From NCBI GenBank assembly GCA_949710005.1, contig OX453277.1:1897501-1961500 (forward strand): a stretch of 64,000 bases of DNA, read 5' to 3'. This document shows, in pieces, positions 13,201-22,200 of this stretch. The translations under genes were made by a program, and so were the position numbers. The notes below the pieces were generated by a model. The model had not been told where the DNA came from. It saw only the letters and a list, made by a program, of their open reading frames with translations, and did not search any database. Origin of the DNA: Ricordea florida (taxonomy: Eukaryota > Cnidaria > Anthozoa > Corallimorpharia > Ricordeidae). Numbering within the stretch: position 1 is the stretch's first letter; the number at the start of each line of letters is the position of its first letter.

Positions 13201-16200
13201 GTAATTTCCGGCCATTTACCCGCACGGCAGATTAACCTCATGGGTGATTTTAGCCAAAAGGAGAAGAAAGAATTGTCAGATTACACCCACTTGCAGATAA
13301 CCTGCACACAAAAACAAAAGAAAGTTGTGCAAAATAGTTAGATAACTCACAAAATTTGAAGCGATGAAGCAATTTGAAAATTGCTCTGAGCCTTTCAGGC
13401 ATATTTTAATTCAACTTGTATTTATCGTAATTTACACGTGGAAACAATTATCGTAAATAATGGATGTTTTTAAAACATATTGTGTCAGTTAGCCTTCTAT
13501 AATTATTAGAATCGAAGAAAACTTTATTCATTGTTTTTCTTTAACAAAATACTTTTCAGCGTGCTATTAGCAAGTTTTCACAACCATTGTTTTTGATTTT
13601 CATTGAGAATTGAACAAACTTGCAAAATTTGGTTTGTAATTTCCTCAAAAAACAATATCTCATGATCTTCTGGGTCTTAGAAATCGCTTGAAACGGGAAA
13701 ATATACTTTTAAATCAAGGCAGTGCTGACTGTTAATTTTTCACTGATGCGTCGCGTATTTTGGTATTTCAATCCTTGTCGGTGCTTTGTTTACATGCATG
13801 CTGACAATTATATTTTATTGCCTTGTACTAATTATGCGGCACCATGAATTGAACAGATCACTAAGACATTTATTTATCTCAGGTTCTACTTGGTCTAAAA
13901 CATCACTTGAAATGGGAATATACTCCACAACGTAAGGCAGTGCCAGCTAGGAATATTTCGCTGATGCGTTGAGTATTCTCACATAATTTTTTTTTTCACA
14001 GACAATGTTTGGTTTGCACTGCACGTGTGCCAACAGACGTCAGCATTGTTTCAGTTTAGCTTTGTTTTTTTTCACAATAAAATTGTTTCATATAAAGCAG
14101 AAAAGCATTAATAATGCAGGGCTCGACACTAACTTTTTACACCAGTTTCCACTTTGGAAAGTAGACTTCAAATTTTACTTTCCATCTCAAAATTTTACTA
14201 TCCAAAATGGATTACAGTTTCATAGTTGCTAACCATGTTTAATTAATAATAAAAAATCTTACTGTGTGTCTCAGCATTGTTTTACTTTAGTCGTTAAAAA
14301 GGGGACGCCTCATCCTAGATCCACCTGACCACCAAAAATTCAGCCCAGGTTGAGGATCAAACTCCGCAGTGGTAGGCCCTTCAATACGAATCCTCATGAG
14401 GCAGTCTAATACTTCAACAGACAAACATGATCTCCAGTCTGACTTTATTTTACCCATTACTGAGAAATCTCGCTCACAGCATGCTGTTGACAGCGGTAGA
14501 ATCAGCGTAATTTCAGCCAAAATAAGGACATTGGGAAATCTGTTGCTATGGTGGGTAAGAGGAAGAGGAATCCAAAATGGCGTTATACGTATTGCACCAT
14601 ACCACGTGTGTTTATAGTACCCAGATCTCCTCGGGAGTTCTCTTGATCCAATATGGCGGAGAATGGACAGGAGAATGCGAGAATGTTGTAAATTTGTCTT
14701 TTTAAGACGAGTAGCCATTATCATATAGTTATTTGTATCATTTTCTTACAATTTTACTCACTTTTTTTCACTCAAGCCTTTTAAGCATAAAATTTACTTT
14801 CCATTGAAGCCCAAAATTTACTTTCCAGATCAGGTAAGTATTTTGGTCCATTTTCGTTTTTTTACTTTCCAAGTAGTAAATTTACTTTCCAGTGGAAATC
14901 GGGAAAGTGTTAGTGTCGAGCCCTGATAATGTATTTAGAGCAGCATAAAAGTGTTTTTTGTATCCTGAAACCTTATAAAACAAGCTTAAAATTGCTCAGA
15001 CAAAATTGCATAATTGCCATTTTTTATCGCACCCTATCAGAAGGCCCGTATTTACATTGTTGATGAGGTTTGTAAGTACTTGATAACATAAAGTGATTAA
15101 ATGCTTTATGTTAACAGGTTAACAAAACTGTTCTGATCTAATTTATTTTGTATCAATATACTTGTAATACATTATGTCAACAATATCTAACTTGGTATGA
15201 CACCCGACCTCACCCCACCCCACCCCTGAGGGTAACTCAAATATTTCATATGCAGATGGTTCCTGCTTAATTTGATACATCCATACCTTAAGCGTAGCAC
15301 TTGTTTTGTCGCTTTTCAGGACTCCAACCAATGTGGGCACGAAAGTAACTTGATTTTTCTATTTTGCAACTAAAAAAGTGTGTTAGTCACAAGAATGCGA
15401 CTACAGATTGTAGTTCAATATGTCACTGAGAATCAGAAACTTGTAATTTCATTTTAAATGTTACTCCAGATTTTGTGCCAACTTTTTCATTTTGCAATTA
15501 AAATGTTGTGACCAGTCACAAACTGTGCTTAGTCATTCTAATAATTGGTGACTTTTAGGATTGCTTGGCACTGTAAATATTGTGATTTGAAATACAATTT
15601 GTGTTGAATTTTTTGGATACTTTCATTATATACCCTCTTATTGTTCTCCTGACATAAATCATACCATTTTCAACCTTTTTAGGGGAATCTTTTAACTCCA
15701 CTGCTCTCTAAAAGTTTTATTTTTACTTAAATTAATTCTTATAATATTTAGGGAATATGGGGTTTAAATAATTATTGATCTGTACATGTGTTTTCAATAA
15801 GCTACTGACCTCACTGATTTTGCCACCTAGAGACCTGCTTCATGCTGTTTCCTTCTACTGTATTTCATCAAATCCTATAAATACATGCAGCTCTGCAAGT
15901 TAAAATGTAACACACAGCTTGCTCATAGAATGCAAAAGTCAAACTTAACATCAAGCATGTTTGATTACTGCATTGCTTATGCCAATTAATTTTTTTATAC
16001 TTAACATATAATAACAGCAGTCCCCTTATCATAACCTGTGCTAATGCTTGGTTGAACTCACTGAAAAGCCCGTGTTTTCTCAATTGTCACCTCACAGGAA
16101 CTTATTCGCAAAGATTCGTTTGAAATAGAGGTGAGTAAATCACCATCACAACTTTAATTAAAATCCATGTCATGATCAATTGCATTTGAGGCAAATCTCT

Positions 16201-19200
16201 CTTTTGTTTTTGTCAATAAACCACCCTCTCCCTAATATATAGGAATAACTTGCTTTGGAGGGGGGGATTATGATTTTTTATCAGTATTCTATCTTTTTGG
16301 ATCGGTGTGTTTAGATTAGCCAGCTGTCACATTTATGTACAGTGGCAATCATAAAGTTCTCATCAACTTTTACACTGATTCCCAAATGTTTTTGTCGTTG
16401 TTCATGGTGATCAAATTATCATTATAACCAGCAGCATTGTTTTTGTGTCCTTTAACTAAATCAATTTGTATGTGGTAAAGCGATATAAACCAGACAGACA
16501 GACACTATAAATTTGATTCTCCAATACCACAAATGAACAAACCATTATATTTCTTGTGCTATTATGTTACCATCCACTGAGTTGAGCATCTAAAGCCTGG
16601 GTTTCGCATTCTTTTCTCTCTCCCATGTCTTGTTTTTCTAAAAAAAAAAAATTATCTGATTTCTAACTGATGTACTGACTTCAAACATTCATTATTGGAT
16701 CTATCTATTCCAATCCTTTTTGTCTGCTGTTAAACTTCAATCTGCAGTGCATTGATCATTAACAGCAATTTCTAATCACTAAAGCTAACTCCTCAATTTG
16801 TGCATAATATTGCTTGTAACATCAAAATGCAAGAAATACCTCCTGTTACCTATTAGAAACTACCAGTGTGTACATTATCCTATGACATTGTATTGCTTCA
16901 GACACTTGACTTGATAAATTATCGTAAAGGACTCTGTTGAACCTCTAAAATTAATGTTATGCGTGGTTCAGTTTTCCCTGCTACCATCCCCCCATAACAA
17001 GTCCATCCTTTCGTGCCCTGTGGTGGGAAATTGTCCAAGGCAGGTCTGTCCCGGGGATAGGGTTGTGGGGCGAATTGAAAATAATTCCTCTGAATAAATA
17101 ACTCCTCGAAAATGAGTTTCTCGTTTCAAGCTTTCCAGGAGATATTTAATGGTTGTTGAAAAAACATATAGCGGTTACCCGGGGGGGGGGGGGGGGGGGA
17201 TGGTAAAAGGGACAATTGAATCATGCATTACCCGAACGTAATGTATCAAGTATTGGTGCCTAACACTTTATAACATTAACAAACCAAGAATATCTGTAAT
17301 ATATGTGTTAAGGAATGGGTTGTTCATCGTTGAAATTGTGATGATGTAAATTCTTCTTTTGTCACACGACGCGTGTCATAATATTTTTTAGTTTAAATGG
17401 TTCGAACCACACTATATGACTCGGGCTTTGTCTCACAGGATAAAGCTGTAATAGTTATTTTAGACTTTCTTATCAATTCTAAAAACTAGTTACTGTTTTA
17501 ATACAATCATAAACCTTTCAATTGTCATTCTCTTGAAGTTTAAGGTGTCCTTAATTTTTCCATAACTTGTCAGCTTGTTTTGGTTTGTGGCTTGCAAAAT
17601 GTATGAAATTTGATAACATGAAGGTTGGTCTCAACTCGGGATAACTAAAACTACACCGCGTCGGCCAAAAAATAGATATATTTTTTTAGTCCTAGTAAAC
17701 GTGAGCTTTTTGTGGCGTGAAAATAATAGTATTGTGATCTAGGAAATCGCAGTCTTTAACTACTAGATTTGATTATTAAAGACTAAACGTAAGATCGAGA
17801 ACACTATTGTATCTTCAGCGTAGCAAAGGTTTTTTTAATGTTGGAGTGAAAGTCATTTACTTGAACAGAACTCTGTTATTTTGTTGCTAGTGTCTTATTT
17901 CTTTTCCTTACTTTTACAACTAATCACTTTCTGAAATGATTGACTAATTCATTCATAACGCAACATGTTCATTACAACTTAAGTAACTTAAAAATTGAAT
18001 TTGATTTTGTAAGTTTTCATTTAACGTATGTTAACGTGTAATCCTTCTGTTTTATGTAGGAAGAAGAGGAGGAACACGAAGAAAGCACCACCGTGCTCGC
18101 CGTAAAGTGCGTTGGTCTTCTTGTGTTGGGAGTTGGTTTGGTAAGTGGAGTCTTAAGCCAGCGTAGCAAACTTTTCAGTTTGAGGAGAACTTTAACGCCT
18201 TATACCTGATTTTGCGAGACAGAAAAAAAAAGATCAAAACAGCGGCGATATCACAGCCTTTTGGTTGGCGGCTTGCTAGAAAGTGTAATATTGCCTTCCT
18301 CTCACCTCCCCCCGACCCCCAACTAATACACCTCTATACCTGCCTTCTATTGTTCAGTGGTGAAAAATGGAACCATGCCAGACTACTACTAGTTCCCGAT
18401 TCATCAGCCTTACTAATGAAGAGTTGGGCACCGGCAGGAGCCATAGAAAAGGCGTCAAAGCCGCAGACATTGCTTACCATGTGGTTATACACGCAGACAC
18501 TTGTCGGTCAGCTTAGCAGATGTACTCAAAATATAGTGCGTTTGTCTTGGTTCACGCCCTTTACCGTTTTTGGTCCGAGAGATTTGAAACCACGACCATT
18601 ACCTGACTACACGTCAATCAGTATTGTGGGGATAGTTTCTAAAGAAACTGGTGCTGCGTCGGTGGGAAATTGAAACACAAGAAACTGGGTAAATCAAACG
18701 AGTTGATTAAGTAAGTTATACCACCGTAAGGTAAAAGGGAGGTGCTGACGTTTCGAGCGTTAGCCCTTTGTCGGAATCATTCGCTCCGACGAAGGGCTAA
18801 CGCTCGAAACGTCAGCACCTCCCTTTTACCTTACGGTGGTATAACTTACTTAATCAACTCGTTTGATTTACCCAGTTTCTTCTACACGTCAATCACTTGA
18901 CTCTGGCGATGACTTCCAATCAAGTTGTCGAAGTCAACAACGCTTCTTTTCAGCACTCAACAAACTACTAAGACTTCTTAGTTCAAACCACTTGCAGTTC
19001 GACCTATTAGAAACCGAGAACAGGTCTTAAATGGACGAGATTTGCTAGCCTAATGTTGTCTGCTTCATGCTGAGTTTGCGGTGATGTCGCCAGTATTATA
19101 ATAATCTTAATGATAATAGTGAATTAGGCCCAAGGTTTTTACTGGAATGATCGTATTAGCAGGATGCAAAAATCCATGTCATGAACTTCAGGTTTTCCCA

Positions 19201-22200
19201 GCAACAGAATTGTTTCAAGTGGAAATGCGGTTTTTGCCATATCGAGATAAGAGGCTTGATTTGCATTTTCTCGGTATTTGTTGAAAATTTCAGAGCGACC
19301 TAAGCAATGACCTCTAACAATGTTTTGGTCGCGTATCACGTGGCCCCTCGCGTTTCGTTTTTTGCCGAGCCAATGAATTGAATGTAATGCAAATCTGATG
19401 GCGGTAGAACAGCTTGTCGGAGAACTTCCAGCTGCATTGTCTTCTTTTTTTATGTAAATTCAGACCAGTGTGTCAGGCAGTTTACTGAGGATCCGAGCGG
19501 CTGGTAAACCAACATTCGCATCAGCAGGCGCTTGTTTTCCTCTGAGAAATTTCATGAGACTAAGTGTTAAAAATGCGTCCAGAAGAACCACAAGCTACAC
19601 CACCAACATCTTCTTCAAACAGTTTCAGTAGATCCCCTCGCCGCAGTCTGCAAAGAAGTCTATCCAATGATGCCTTTGTTCGTGTAAGGTCGAAGCCATT
19701 TTGCATTGTGCGAAAAGTCTTCGAGCAGAGTACGTTTCTTCAGTGGAATCCGACAATGGAAGATCGCTCCATCGACAAACAAAACTGCGACTCCCTTTTA
19801 GAAGAAGCAGATGATCCGTTCCAAAGTGTGACAGAGGCAAAGGAAAAATCGCGAAGAATCAAAGTTTTCGTGGTTTCTATTTACCAGCCGCTGTCACGGA
19901 TGTGATGTTGGAATGAACGACTTTCCGACAAAAGACAGTGAGACACGAAGAAATACTATACACATTTAATGCGTTACTTGGTGACATTGTGGATCATCGA
20001 AAACAAACTGCTGTTGAACCAACGCTGGATAGCTTAGAATTGCAATCTTCAGTAGCTCAGGCTGCTAGCAAGTGAACCCAATTAACTGGACCTTGTGAGT
20101 GAACATTCAGTAGAGAATTCAACTTGTAAACTATTTTTGCGTGTTATGAACCGTTCAGCAGTTAGAAGCAAGGCGGCTCCATCGGCATTTGTAACAGTAG
20201 TTTCACTTTATTTTTAGGAGTGTAATCTTTATATACTAACACTTGTCTGGGAATAAAGTTTTTTTTACTGCACGGATTTGACTGCTTTCACTGACCACCG
20301 CCAAACGTTTCCCCGAAGAGTCTCTCCATTCATAAGCTACCACATTAAAGTAGGGCGTATGACTACGTTCTCGGTCAGTCTAAAATCTTTAAGCTTTTCC
20401 GGTGCAACTTCAGAATACCCGTCCAATACATTTACATGTGTCGGGGGCTTTGAAGTGGAGGGGTATTCTGAAGTCGAACGGCTTTTCCTTAACAGGCAAA
20501 ATCGTATTTGCTAAAAATTGCGTTATCTCTGCGCGGCTTAAACCTTCAATTGCAGTTTTTACTTCCTCGGACATAAAAAAAAAATCTTTAACTTTTGAGT
20601 GGTGCAGTTTTTACCCTTTTCCAGCATAAGACGCAAAATTTTGATTCGTATGGAATGCCTTTAGTGAATTCACAAAAAGTAAACAACTCGCTTTTCTCTG
20701 CTTTCTTGTTTCTCTACTATGTCATAAAGCTATTAAAGCAGAGCTTTTCTACCCAACACCATCAAAACAAATTGGCAGCGAAATTGTTTAACAGCAAGAA
20801 ATGTGCATCTTACGTGCCCTAAAATGGTCCGCCTGTTTGAAATCTTGACTTTCTTGACTTTCTGTATGAAAAGTTTGTATTATCATAGTTATGGGTTCAC
20901 GTACTAATTAGGTGCCATTGTTTTCGAAACAATAGAGTAAATTGGTGTTGTCGGTTTTACTTCAATTTGTGTCCACTTTTGTCTTTGTGGAAGCCAAATG
21001 AGTCTATGAAGCTTTGATCACCGCCTTGATTTGTGCTATTTTTGTGCGGCACAAAAGTGACTGTTTTATGTTTTTGTTAACTTAAGTCGGCCTGCATAGA
21101 GAACCGGAGTTAAGGTCGAATGCGAGAGTCTCCTAACTCTCTATCTTCTACCTACCTTATCCACTCGTTCCATAAGACCTTTTTTGCGTTTCAATTTCCC
21201 ACCGACGCAACACCAGATTCTTTAGAAAAAAGTAAACCTCTTAGTTCCCCTAGGGTTGCGAATTCACTCGCTTGAGTATCCCCCGCCAAAAGAAGTCGCA
21301 CCTGCATTTCCATTCCCGTCTGCTACTCGTGCTGCAGTGTTAGGTTTTTTCTGTTCCAGTTTTGAGCGCATTGCATAATATAAAGCCTGCAATTCTGACT
21401 TTCAAATAATCTGGAAATCAACGGAGTAAATTGTTTCCTCTTTATTGAGCATAAAAATTCGAGACTTTAACGATGAAGAAGGGAAGCGACGAAACCTTAC
21501 TACAATGTTTGCTTTTAGGTGACGATTTTTGCAGACCCAATGTGCGACGTACTGGCCGCCTTAACCAATAAGAAGAACAAGTCATTCATTCCCATTTCAC
21601 GTAAGTAATGTTTTTTAGCTTACAGTGAATATGCAGTATTACTGAACAGTTCTGTACTGTGATACTGTTTGTTTTACTATACATTCTGGTTCTAACTTTT
21701 TTATCTGTGGATCAAACCATGCAGCGTGACCATTCTGTGGAAAACTAATGAACAGTTTTGTGCTGTGGTGCGGTTTGTTTTACTATACGGTTTCACTTTA
21801 TAGTAGACACTTGACTTTTCATCTTTCTAAAAATCATTCAAGTTCAGTTCAGCGTTAGTAAATTACAAGAAATTCGCTTAGGACCAGGATAAGTTTCTTT
21901 GCCTTTTTTATGGTCATTCTGGCAAATTTATCCATGCAGACTAACTATTCCAGATGCCCAGAGAGTTCTGTAGATTTCAATACAACCTTCCCAGGCATTT
22001 AACTCAGTCCATATGCCGTTCTTGTTATTTTCATCTCAGCCTTCTACGTTTCGTTTGTGGTTACTCCCATCTGCTCCAACGCATCTGAACTTGTTTCGTC
22101 GCTGATCTTCGCCTCCAAGAAGAAGAAGGACAACATTTCAATGACGTTTGCTCAGGTATTGATCGACTTATTGCCCATCCCCTGAAAATAAATGCTTCCC

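Larger units (their letters stand above)
12851..15048. mobile_element. hAT-like element (family A) with a nested insertion
   Basis: The left end is GGCCTTCTGGTATTACGCGA. The right end is TCGCACCCTATCAGAAGGCC, an imperfect inverted repeat. It is flanked by TGTTTACA and TATTTACA, a 7-of-8 match to an 8-bp duplication. A second copy with the same left-end phrase GATGGTGCGATTTTGCACAA lies at 41806-42690. The interior is AT-rich and non-coding, and is interrupted by a separate element at 14117-14925, which is therefore younger. It lies in exchanger intron 11. Confidence 0.65.

Noticed and set aside
17181-17199. 19-base G run as a possible quadruplex regulator
   Set aside because: A homopolymer next to a MITE arm, with no sign of a functional context.
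18212-18673. 153-codon plus-strand frame in exchanger intron 13
   Set aside because: No domain, crosses into a foldback element, and the protein-like pieces in the region lie in other frames.
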